From NCBI GenBank assembly GCA_963702995.1, contig OY969783.1, forward strand, positions 744,001-808,000: a DNA stretch of 64,000 nt. Direction: 5' to 3'. Numbering within the stretch: position 1 is the stretch's first letter; each line of letters starts with the position of its first letter. Shown piece by piece: positions 1 through 9,138 of this stretch. A model generated the notes under the pieces. The model worked only from the letters and a program-made list of their open reading frames with translations. It did not search any database and was not told the origin of the DNA. The position numbers and the translations under genes are program-made. This DNA is from MFD04580-c1 sp963702995 (GTDB lineage: Bacteria; Planctomycetota; Phycisphaerae; Tepidisphaerales; Tepidisphaeraceae).

Positions 1-20
1 GGATCAGGAGCGTCGAACCT

Positions 21-668
21 ATGAATTTCAAACAACTGCTCGCCGAATTTAAAGCGTTCGCCTTCAAGGGGAACATGATCGACCTTGCCGTCGCCGTGGT
101 CATCGGCGCGGCGTTTTCGCAGGTGATCAACTCGCTGGTCAAAGATGTCATCATGCCGACGATCAGCTACGCGACCAGCGCGGCGACGACGGCCGTCAAG
201 GCGACGGAGGAAGCCGCGACCAAAGCGACGGCCGCCGTCGGGCTCACGACCCAGCCCGCGACCCAGCCGACCACCGAGCCGACCACCGAAGCGGCCACGC
301 AGCCCTCGGCCCCGACTGCCGCCGCGCCGCCGCCGCCCGCACCAACGCCCGCCGCGGCCCCGGCTGAGAAGCCGCCCGAGAAGCCAGTGGACATTGACTG
401 GAAGATCGGCCGCATCGAAATCGGCAAATTCATCGCCGAGATCCTCAACTTCATCATCGTCGCCTTCGCGGTGTTCATCCTGCTGGTCAAGCTTCTGGGC
501 TCGGTGATGAAGCGCGCTGGCGGAACGCCTGTCGCGTCGGAGCCGACGACCAAGGAATGCCCCGAGTGCCTCTCGGTCATTCCGATCAAGGCGCGCCGCT
601 GCGCATTGCACCGCGCAATTGCCCGAAGTGATTGTGCAGACGACGAACTGATTGCGCAACGCTTGTGA
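21..668 (+). CDS. mscL: Large-conductance mechanosensitive channel MscL with long loop insert; C-terminus frameshifted
   Basis: MscL opens under membrane tension to release solutes during hypo-osmotic shock. Residues 1-50 match the family start (FKAFAFKGNMIDLAVAVVIG, TM1), a second hydrophobic span follows near residues 133-160, and the C-terminal CPECLSVIPIKARRC motif is typical. Between the helices lies an unusual insert of about 75 residues rich in Ala, Thr and Pro, so the protein is 215 aa against roughly 130-150 for the family. After RRCA the frame changes: reading from 607 in the +1 frame gives CTAQLPEVIVQTTN and a stop at 649-651, the expected tail. A 2-base loss in the GC run near 600-605 would explain it. 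Identity is firm; the tail in the reported frame is probably artefactual. Confidence 0.93.
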   Translation: MNFKQLLAEFKAFAFKGNMIDLAVAVVIGAAFSQVINSLVKDVIMPTISYATSAATTAVKATEEAATKATAAVGLTTQPATQPTTEPTTEAATQPSAPTAAAPPPPAPTPAAAPAEKPPEKPVDIDWKIGRIEIGKFIAEILNFIIVAFAVFILLVKLLGSVMKRAGGTPVASEPTTKECPECLSVIPIKARRCALHRAIARSDCADDELIAQRL

Positions 669-702
669 ACCGACGTTCGCAGGGATAGTGTTCCGCGCAG
701 TC

Positions 703-1380
703 ATGGCCGATGAGAATCGATCAGCGTCGCAGGACAAGGAGACGGGACGGCTTGAGGCGTTCAGCGACGGCGTCTTTTCGATCGCGATGACACTGCTCGC
801 CCTGGAGTTGAAAGTCCCCGCGGTCCCCGCCGAGCCGACCACCCGCAAGCTCCTGGCGGCGCTGGGGCAACAGTGGCCGAGCTATTTCGCCTTCGTGACC
901 AGCTTTTTTACCGTGCTGATCATGTGGGTCAATCACCACGGGATCTTCAGGCTCGTCCGCCGGATCGATTCGACCCTGCTGTTCGCGAACGGATTTCTCC
1001 TGCTCCTGGTGACGGCCGTGCCGTTCCCGACGGCGCTGGTGGCGGCTTACCTGCGGACGCCGGCCGGCGGCGGCGCCTGCGCCCTCTACGGCGCGATGTT
1101 TGTGCTGATCTCCACGTCGTATGGGCTGCTGCTGCTCGCCGCCGGACGGGCCGACGGGCGATTGCTGGCGCCGGGCTCGCTGCCGGAGGTGAGGCAGCGC
1201 GTCCGCGACTGCTTCTTCGTCGGGCTGCCCCTTTATCTTCTGGCGACCGCGCTGTCGCCGCTCAGCCGATGGGCGGGGCTGGGGATCTGCTCGGCGTTGT
1301 GGGTCTTCTGGACCGTTTCCCGCCCCAAGACCTGGACCGACGCCGACGCCTCCATCAGATCAGTGTCACCGGCCCGCTGA
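703..1380 (+). CDS. TMEM175-family (DUF1211) putative potassium channel
   Basis: An integral membrane protein of about 225 aa. The N-terminal RLEAFSDGVFSIAMTLLALE stretch is the first-helix signature of the TMEM175/DUF1211 family, whose FSD motif lines the ion path; further hydrophobic helices follow through the protein. Bacterial members are single-repeat proteins forming potassium-permeable channels. I chose the ATG at 703 because it places the signature close to the N-terminus; an in-frame ATG at 652 would add 17 residues without family similarity. It follows mscL closely and its 3' end overlaps the convergent giant gene by 26 bp. Ion selectivity cannot be judged from sequence alone. Confidence 0.85.
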   Translation: MADENRSASQDKETGRLEAFSDGVFSIAMTLLALELKVPAVPAEPTTRKLLAALGQQWPSYFAFVTSFFTVLIMWVNHHGIFRLVRRIDSTLLFANGFLLLLVTAVPFPTALVAAYLRTPAGGGACALYGAMFVLISTSYGLLLLAAGRADGRLLAPGSLPEVRQRVRDCFFVGLPLYLLATALSPLSRWAGLGICSALWVFWTVSRPKTWTDADASIRSVSPAR

Positions 1381-4300
1381 CCCACATCGCGCTGGTCGCG
1401 TCGATCCCACCGCTCGACGAGCCGCACCCGAAGATGATCGAATTGCCCAAGACGCCGGCGACCGGGCTCTTCCGCGGCGCCGGGGTGTGCCCCTCCAGCG
1501 TCCAGGCGTTGGTGGCCGGGTTGTACGAATAGAGCGTATCGACCGGGGTCGCCCCCAGCGTCTCGCCGGCCGCCACCACGATCCGGGCCTGCATGGCAAA
1601 GACGAACGTCCCGCCGGAGATGTGGCCCAGCGGCTGCGGCAGGTCGGCGACGCGGGACCAGGTGTTCGTCGTTGGGTCGTAGGCATCGACCTCCAGTTGG
1701 TCGTGATTGGTCTCGTCGCGATTGAGTTGACCGCCAACCGCGTACACCTTGCCGCCGATCGCCGCCGATCCGAGATGGTTGCGCGGATTGGGCATGTTGG
1801 CGATGGGGGCCCAGCCGCTTGCCGGGCTGTCGAGGTTGAGTTTCCAACCTTCGCCGCCGCCGTCCACCTGGAAGCCCTGAACCAGCCCCCCATAGAAGTA
1901 AAGCGTGCGGCCGACGATGCCCGCGCCGCCGGCGGCGCGGGCCAACGGCAACGACGGCATCGCCGCCAGCGTATCGGTGACCGTGTCGTAGCGCCAGACG
2001 TCTGTCGTCACGACGCCGGAGTCCCCATCGCGCTCGCCGCCGATGAGATAGACGTACTGACCGTCGCTGACGGTCGCCGAGTGGGTCAGCCCATAGGGGA
2101 GGTCGTTCTTGCGGGCCCAGGCGCGCGTCGCCGGGTCATAGACGTCAACTTCCCTGGAGGCGGTAAGCGAGTAATCGTAGAACCCGCCGAAGACGTAGAA
2201 CTTCCCGTTGACCGTGGCGCACTGGGCCTCGAGCCGGGCCAGCGGCGAGGCGGCGATCGCCGACCAGGTGATCGTCGGCGCGTTGGCTGCCCGCATCTGA
2301 AGCCAGTTCAGGTTCCCCATCTCGCTGGTCGCGGCGCCGTCAAAGCTGACGCGGATCACGTGCGTCCCCGCCGACAGGTTGGCCGCCGCCGAGGTGACCG
2401 TCGCCCAGGTTTGCCATCCGCCGGTGTTGGGGAAGCTCATGGCGCCGGTGACATTGACGCCGTCCACTTCGATATGCATCGCGCCGCCGCTTATGGCGGA
2501 CGCGAGGCGCGCGTCGAAATAGTATGAGCCCGACGCCGCCACGTTCACCGTGTACTTCAACCATTCGCCCGCGACGATGTGCCCGATGTTGTACCCACCG
2601 TTGACATCGGCGCAGGGCTCTACATCGACGTCGGTGGCGCGATAACTGCCGCCGGCATTCCCCGGCGTGGTGTCGTTGTAGGCGATGCCCTGGCCGCCGT
2701 TGTCGAAATTCTCGGCTTCGATCAGCCCCGGCACGGCGATCGGAGTCCCGCTGAACGGCGTGGAGCCGCCCACGGCGGCATTGGTGACGGTGAAATTGAG
2801 AAAGAAGAGTGGCCCCAGCGTCCCCGTGGCATTCGCGCCGGTAAGGGCCGCGACCACAAGGCGGTGGCTGCCCAGCGGCGGCGTCCAGGGGGCGTAGACA
2901 GGGCCGCTGTTCCCCGCCAGGGCGTACGGCGCGTTGTTGTCGATGTGATACCAGGTCGTCCCGTCATCGATCGTGAACACGACGCTGCCGATCGTGCCCA
3001 CCGACGTGTTCGCCCGAATGTTGAGGTTGCGGGTCGGGAGGGTCGCGAGGTTCAGCGTCACGCCGGAGGTCAGCGAGGTGTAACCCGTGATCGGCTGGCC
3101 CGTGTCCGCGTTGATGAGCGTCAGCGAGGTGATGGTCGCCGGGGCGGGGGCGGCCACGGTCGCCGCTTTAACGACAGTCGCGGCCGCCGCCTTGGGGGCC
3201 ACGTTGACCGCCGCCGGGGTTGGCGCCACGGCGGTTCGATTCGTCGCGGTTGGCGCCACGGCGGCGAGCTGCGTCGCGGTGGGCGCCACGGCGGCCGCTG
3301 TCGCAACGGCTGGCCTTGCGACGGCTGACCTTGCGAGGGCGGGCTTCACGGCTGCCGACCGCTCGACGGGCGCCGATGATGCGGCCGCCGATAGAACGGC
3401 CGCCTTCGCGAGCGCGGCGCGGCCGCCGTGGCGGTCTGCGTGAACTGAAGCCAATTGAAGCTCCCCGCGGTCCCATCAGCGCCGCCACTGTCCATGGAGA
3501 GGCGCATGACGTGAATGCCCGCCGAGAGGAACACACCGGTCTTCGTCACGGTCGTGAAGAACTGCGAGAAGTAAGTGTTCGGGATCGAGAGCGGGCCGGT
3601 TTGATCGACACCGTCGATCTCGACGTGGAACTTCCCGCCCGCTCCGGCGGCCGCCCCGCGCACGGCCAGGGAGTAGGTCCCGGACGAAGCGACTTTAATC
3701 GTGTATTTCAACCATTCGCCCGGCGCCGTCGCCGTGACGTTGTAGCCGCCCCCCGAATCGAAGATCGTCCGGCTGATATCGACGCCGGTGGAGCGATAGG
3801 CGCCGCCAGAGTTGCCAGGGGTGGTGTCGTGGTAGGCGACTCCTTCCGGGCCGTTGTCAAAGTTCTCGGCTTCGATGCGCGCGGTGGCGGCGACGGGGGA
3901 GCCGCCGAACGGCGTCTCAGTCGGGTCGATCGCCGAGACGGCCGACGCCTCGTTCGTGTAGGCGGAGTCGCCGGCGGCATTGGTCGCCCGCACCCGGTAG
4001 TAATAGAGCGTGCTGGAGGCGGCGGTCGTGTCTCCGAAGCTGGCCGCGTTGGGCGCGGTGACCGCAATTTGGGCGTACGTGCCTGCTGGGCCGACCTTCC
4101 GTTCGATCTTGAACCCGCTTTCGCTCGAGGAATTGTCGGCCCAGGTCAGGTTGATCTGGTGGCTGGAGGCCGCCGCCGCCGCAAGCCCGGACGGCGCCGC
4201 CGGCAGGACCGCAAGCGTCGTGGCGGTGACGGCGGCGCTGGGCTGCGACACGTTACCGGCCGCGTCCCGCGCGGTCACGGTATAGGTGTAGGCCGTGCCG

Positions 4301-7300
4301 GGCGTCAGCAGGCTGTCCGTGGCCGTGGTGACCGAGGGGCCCACCGTGACCAGGGGAGCCCCGCCGCGCAGGATCGTGTACCCCGTGACGCCGACGTTGT
4401 CCGTTGACGCGGCCCATGCAAGCGAAACCGTTGTGCTTGTGACGCCGACGATCGACAGGGGCCGGCGCCGACGGCGGCTGCGTGTCCGGCGCAGGGGTCG
4501 TGACGACGGCCAGCGGCGCGCTGGCGGCCGAGGCGTTGCCGGCCGCGTCGCGAGCCACCACCGTGTAGCTATAGGCCGTGCCGGCCGCGAGGCCGGTGTC
4601 GGTGAAGGTCGTCGTCGCGGCGCTCACGGCCCCCGCAACGGCTGACCCACGATAGATCGTGTAGCCGGTAACGCCCACGTTGTCGGTCGAAGGCGACCAG
4701 TTCATCGTCGCGCTGTCGGCGGTAACGGCGGCCTGCGACAAGCCGGTCGGCGGAGATGGCGGCTGGGTGTCCGGCGGAGGAGGCTGGGCGGTGCTGGAGA
4801 TCGAAATATAGTTCAGGTTGCCGGCGTACCCGCCCGGCCCGGCCGCGTCGATCGCGAACCGCAGGATGTGCGACCCGGCCGCGAGCGAGACGGGCGCGAG
4901 GGGGACATCCTGATAGGACTGCCACGCGCCGGTGTTGGGGAATGCCGTAGGCCCGCCGACGGCCGCACCGTCCAGTTCGACGTGGAACGCGCCGCCCGAC
5001 ACCTGCGAGGCGACCCGCGGGGTGATGACGTAGCTCCCCGCCGTCGGGACGTAGAACGTATATTCGAGCCACTCCCCCGGCTGCATGTAGCCGACGTTGT
5101 ATCCGCCGCCGGCATCCCCGGTCGGTTCGATATCGACGCCCTCGTTCCGGTAGTAGCCGCCGAGGTTGGCCGGCTCCTGGTCGTGATAGGCCGCCCCTTC
5201 GCCGCCCACGTCGAAATTCTCCGCCTCGATGCGCCCGGCGCGATGACCTGGGACACGCTGGGGAGGGTGAACGCGAAGGCCCCGAAGTTGCCGACGAAGC
5301 CCGTCGCGCCCCCCGAGTCGAACGCAAGCTGAATCACGTGCCGTCCGGCCGGGAGCCCGACCGATGGGACGTCGATCGTTCGGTACGCCTGCCAGCCGCC
5401 GGTGTTGGGGACGCTGATCTCGCCTGTCACCGGCGATCCGTCCACGTTGAGATGGAACAGGCCGCCCGCGACGGCGGAGGCCACGCGCAGCTTCAACCCG
5501 TAGCTTGCGGTGGCGGCGATGTTGACGGTGTATTTGAGCCACTCGGTGGGGTAGGCGAAGCCGACGTTGTAGCCGCCGTCGCCGCTGACTTCGAGATCGA
5601 CCCCCGCCGCCGGGCGATAGGTCGCGTTGCCGTCGTTGCTCGCCGTCGTATCGTGATAGGCGACGCCTTCACCGCCCGTGTCGAAGTTGGCTGACTGGAT
5701 GACCCCTGGCACCGCCGCCGGCACCGAGGTAGGGGAGCGGCGTATTGGAGTTGGTGTAGGTGGCGGTGTAGGTGGTATCGGCCGCGGGCGTCTGGATCGT
5801 GTGGCTTGCCGCGCCGCCGTCGGACCACGACGTGAACTGATAGTTCGTCTCGTTGACCGTCAGCAGGGGGGCCGCGCCGATCACGCGGGCCAGCCCCGCC
5901 ACCGCCGTTTGGGTCGAGGGGGCCGCCACCGACTGACCGTCGAGCGTCAGGCCCGCCTGCGGCACGTTCGACGCGAGCGTCAGTCGGCTGGTCTTGGGGA
6001 ACACATCCACATACGTCGAGTTGGAGACCTTGGCCGAGTCGGTGACGGTCAGCGTCACGCGATACCATTGGACCGGGTCGGTCTCGCCATCTGTCGGGAT
6101 GACAAACGAACCGGCGGTCACGCCCGCAATGGACGGGATGAACGAATGGGTGTGCGTCTCGTGATGGAAAACGATCGACCAGTTGAACGCGCTGGCCGGA
6201 AGGAGGCCGTCGGCCGGGTCGGTCGCCGTACCGGAAAAGTTGATCGTGTCGCCCGCCGTGTAGGTTGACCCGTTGGTCGGGCTGGTGATGACGGGCGTCG
6301 GAGCTTGCACGCCGGCGGTCACGGGCGGAAGCGTGAACGTGTTGGTAAGGCCGCGGCCGTCGTTGACGGTCAGGGTGGGCGTGTAGTTCCCGCTCACGGT
6401 ATACACGTGCGTCGCGGTGACGCCGGCGCCGGTCGATCCGTCGCCGAAGTTCCACAAATAGGTCAGCGGGTCATTGTCCGGGTCCGAGCTGGCGGAGCCG
6501 TCGAAGCTGACGGTGAGGGGCGTCAGCCCGTTGACCGGCGCTTCTGTGGCGGCCGCGGTCGGAGCCCGATCGGCGCTGCCGACGTAGTCGATCCGGTAGA
6601 CGGCCTGGTCGTTGTGCGAGAGGCCGTAGAGGTTCCCGGAGGCGTCGGAGACGATTCGGATCGGTCCGTTCAGCCCTGTCGCGAAGGGCTGAACGACGCC
6701 GGTGGCCGGGTCCAGCGTCTGAACCCACCCCTGGATGTAATCGGCGAAGAAGTCACTTCCCGGCGTAGACCGAGGGGAAGGAGGCGCCGCGATAGAACGC
6801 GCCCCCGGTCACAGCGGCCGAGTAGACGGAGTTGGGGTTGTGGGCGTAAGTGTAAACGGGGTTGACAAAAGCGGGGTTACTGCTGGCCCCTTCGGCGGTG
6901 GGCCAGCCGTAGTTCCCTGCCTTCTGGATCGAATCAACCTCTTCCCACGACGCCTGGCCGACATCGGCCACATAAACCGCGCCGGTGACCGGGTCGATGC
7001 CGCCGGAAAACGGGTTGCGGAGCCCGTACGCCCAGATCTGCGGCCGATCCCCCGCGACCGCGACGAACGGGTTGTCCGCCGGAACGCCGCCGTCGGCATT
7101 GATCCGAAGCACCTTGCCGCCAAGGCTCGTCAGGTCCTGCGCATAGCTGGGTACGCCGCTGCTTTGCGCGTTAAAGGGGACGCCGCCGTCGCCGGTGCCG
7201 AGATAGAGCTTCCCATCCGCGCCGAAGTCGAGGAAGCCGCCGATGTGATAACCGGTGTTCGTCGGGATGTTGTCGATGAGCGTCTTTTCGCTGCCGGGCA

Positions 7301-7790
7301 ACGCGACGTCGGGGTTGGACGGGCTCGCCTGGAAGCGGCTTAGCCGATTGACAGCGCGGTTGGGCGCTGTGTTGGGGTTGGTGGGGTCGGCGGCGGTGTA
7401 ATAGACGTAGACGTAGCCGTTGCTCGCGAAGTTGGGGTCGAGCGTGATCGCGTCGAGGCCGCGATCGCGATAGGTGTCTACCGCCAGCGTGAGGAACGGA
7501 GTCGGCTGAAGCACCCCGTGGTCAATGACGCGAACGCTCCCCGCCTTCTCGGTGATGAAGATTCGCCCGTCTGGCGCGGCGGCCATGTCGGTCGGTTCTC
7601 CGAAGCCCGAGGCAACGGTCGTCGCGGCGAAACCGGTCGGGAGCGTCACGGTCAGGCAGAGCCGCCGCTCCAGCGATTCGATCGCCGGGCGAACGGCGGC
7701 CGCCAGAACGCGACCTCGCCGACGTGACTCGACGTGCTGCGCAGGGCGCGGCGCATAGGACGACCGTCGGGCGTTCAAGCGACGAAGCAT
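1355..7790 (-). CDS. Giant secreted surface protein: sugar-dehydrogenase propeller, PKD, four CBM6, Fn3, Kelch; five frame breaks
   Basis: Read across five breaks this encodes about 2,145 aa. In order: a leader with the LEPR-XLL-like motif IESLERRLCL; a glucose/sorbosone dehydrogenase-type propeller (7640-6755); a PKD domain (WNFGDGS, near 6450) and further Ig-like segments; four CBM6 modules marked by IEAENFD or a variant, with GGYNVG and GEWLKYT (about 5706-5265, 5233-4800, 3880-3440, 2727-2297); Fn3 domains between modules two and three; an Ala-rich linker with a decapeptide repeat; and Kelch repeats to the stop. Breaks lie near 6759, 5730, 5240, 4460 and 3430, and every fragment continues the expected domain. 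The start has a GAGGGAAG-type site just upstream. A cell-surface glycan-binding or glycan-oxidising role is inferred. True pseudogenisation is possible, but the absence of stops inside fragments favours indel errors. Confidence 0.8.
3211..3300 (-). repeat. 30-bp tandem repeat in the giant gene's linker
   Basis: Three consecutive units share the core ggcgccacggcgg at an exact 30-bp period (cores starting at about 3221, 3251 and 3281). They encode the decapeptide series AVAPTATQLA, AVAPTATNRT, AVAPTPAAVN on the minus strand, forming the flexible Ala/Pro linker between the third CBM6 and the following domains. Confidence 0.85.
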
Positions 7791-8188
7791 ACTTCCCTCA
7801 AGCTATGGACAGAGACTCCGCGGCCGCCGCGCGAACGCGTTGACGGGCACACCATCACCCCGGTGCGCCCGAGCCGCCGAATGTATCCAGGACTAAAAGC
7901 CCGATCATGCGACCGGGCACCCACGGTCGAAAGCGATAGCCACTTTCCACGAAAGACCGACGCGGAGGCGATTTCGCGCCCCGACCCCATCCGCCCGATC
8001 ATGGGCAGAACGCCCCGGAAGACAAGCAATCGCTTTTCATTTGCCTGCTGGCGGCGTCTACCGCGCGTCAAGATGCGCAATCTGGGCGGACGGTTTCAGT
8101 CGGTCAAGAGAGGGAAGACACGAGTGCCGGAAAGAAATTTGCCGGACGCGGAGTCGGCATTGGAGAAGGGCCCGCCTTCTCTCCGTCC
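7791..8188. other. Upstream region of the giant gene, no gene seen
   Basis: About 400 bp between the giant gene's start and a palindromic element. It should hold the giant gene's promoter, but no convincing -35/-10 pair was recognised. A weak hairpin (GCCCG arms, 7899-7918) lies in it. Open frames here have no recognisable protein features. Confidence 0.5.
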
Positions 8189-8297
8189 CCTACTCTTGGC
8201 GTTTCTTCCGCCTTGGCGTCTTGGAGTTCACTTACTCTTCAAGCGGGAGGAGTGAACGCCAAGACGCCGAGAACGCAAAGGGAAGAGCGCCGAGGAA
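8189..8297. repeat. Long imperfect palindromic element, copy 1
   Basis: Arms of about 40 bp flank a short centre (tactcttcaagcggg). The left arm ends ccttggcgtcttggagttcact and the right begins agtgaacgccaagacgcc. Related elements lie near 17125-17205 and 46600-46702. This looks like a dispersed intergenic repeat able to form a long hairpin. Confidence 0.75.
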
Positions 8298-8357
8298 TGC
8301 GGAGATGGAGGGATGGTCTGCGACGAAAAAGCGGCTGAACCGAGGCCACTTCGATTC

Positions 8358-8921
8358 TTACGTTGACGCGGCCGCGATGGCGGGGGTGAAGGTCGCTCCC
8401 TCGGTCAACGCCTTGGCATAGGGGCAGCTCGAGCAGATCTGCGGCCCCGTCGAGGCGGCGGCGTGGGGAGCACCCGGGCTGCCGGCGGCCGCCAGGCCTG
8501 CTTCGCCGCTCCGCGCCGTGCCGCGGCAGACGTCGCACAGAAACGCATTGCCGACGCAGTGCTCAACACGCTTGTTCAGGAGGTCGAGAATCAGGTCATC
8601 GATCCCAAGGGTCTGGGTAATGTGAAAACGCGTATGGGGGAAGCCGGCGGCCGCTTCCGCCGTTAATCGCGGGATGTCGCTCGTCCAGTGCTTGCCCGGC
8701 CCAAGGAAAAATGGGCAGACGATGACCCGACTCGCGCCGCTCTGCACGCAGCGCGCGTAGGCCGTGGCGATCGATGGCTCGGACAACTCCATGTGGGCCG
8801 GCTCGACGATGTCGTACATCTCCGAGAATCGCCCGGCGAAGAGCCGCGCCACTTCCTCCAGCATCCGGTTGCTCTCGGCCCGGCGCGACCCGTGATCGAC
8901 GATGATGATGCCGTTCGGCAT
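8358..8921 (-). CDS. CbiX/SirB-like sirohydrochlorin chelatase with cysteine-rich tail
   Basis: The N-terminal IIIVDHGSRR motif carries the metal-binding histidine of class II chelatases, and PFFLGPGKHW supplies a second conserved segment, as in single-domain CbiX/SirB proteins that insert Co or Fe into sirohydrochlorin. At 187 aa it is longer than the minimal 120-130 aa form. The last 60 residues contain C-x7-C-x2-C and a later CSSC, which could bind a metal or Fe-S cluster, separated by an Ala/Gly-rich stretch. A GGAGAGG site precedes the ATG by about 13 bp. No other tetrapyrrole genes are nearby, so substrate and metal are unassigned. Confidence 0.82.
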   Translation of the reverse strand: MPNGIIIVDHGSRRAESNRMLEEVARLFAGRFSEMYDIVEPAHMELSEPSIATAYARCVQSGASRVIVCPFFLGPGKHWTSDIPRLTAEAAAGFPHTRFHITQTLGIDDLILDLLNKRVEHCVGNAFLCDVCRGTARSGEAGLAAAGSPGAPHAAASTGPQICSSCPYAKALTEGATFTPAIAAAST

Positions 8922-8998
8922 AACTACTTGTCCTCTCCAACCTCTTCAAGCGGCAACGAAACCCTCAGGCGACTTCGGCACCCGTCAAACGCACTCCT

Positions 8999-9138
8999 GT
9001 AGGGACCGCACTGCGGTCCGCCACCGGGCATTCCGGGGCTTGGCGCTGCCGCCTCGCGCGGAACGCGGGACGCGCGGAACGCGCCAGGCGTGGACCGCGA
9101 TGCGGTCCCCACGGCGGCCATTCCGTAAGGGCGGCCCA
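8999..9138. repeat. Pair of GGACCGC/GCGGTCC palindromes
   Basis: Two short palindromes with 7-bp arms and 3-nt spacers (9003-9019, spacer act; 9092-9108, spacer gat) lie just downstream of the peptidase gene stop. The first follows tgta, making a GTAGGG-like border. They belong to a family of such palindromes seen also at 13.4, 26.4, 29.0 and 47.5 kb. Confidence 0.75.

Noticed and set aside
1487..3328. Long open frames on the plus strand opposite the giant gene
   Set aside because: They are Arg/Gly-rich products of high GC on the reverse strand of clearly coding sequence and have no recognisable domains.
7899..7918. Possible riboswitch or attenuator hairpin upstream of the giant gene
   Set aside because: The stem has only five pairs and the sequence matches no riboswitch consensus I know.
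7734..8255. Plus-strand open frame upstream of the giant gene
   Set aside because: Composition is Arg/Pro-rich, it runs into a palindromic repeat and shows no domain or start signal.
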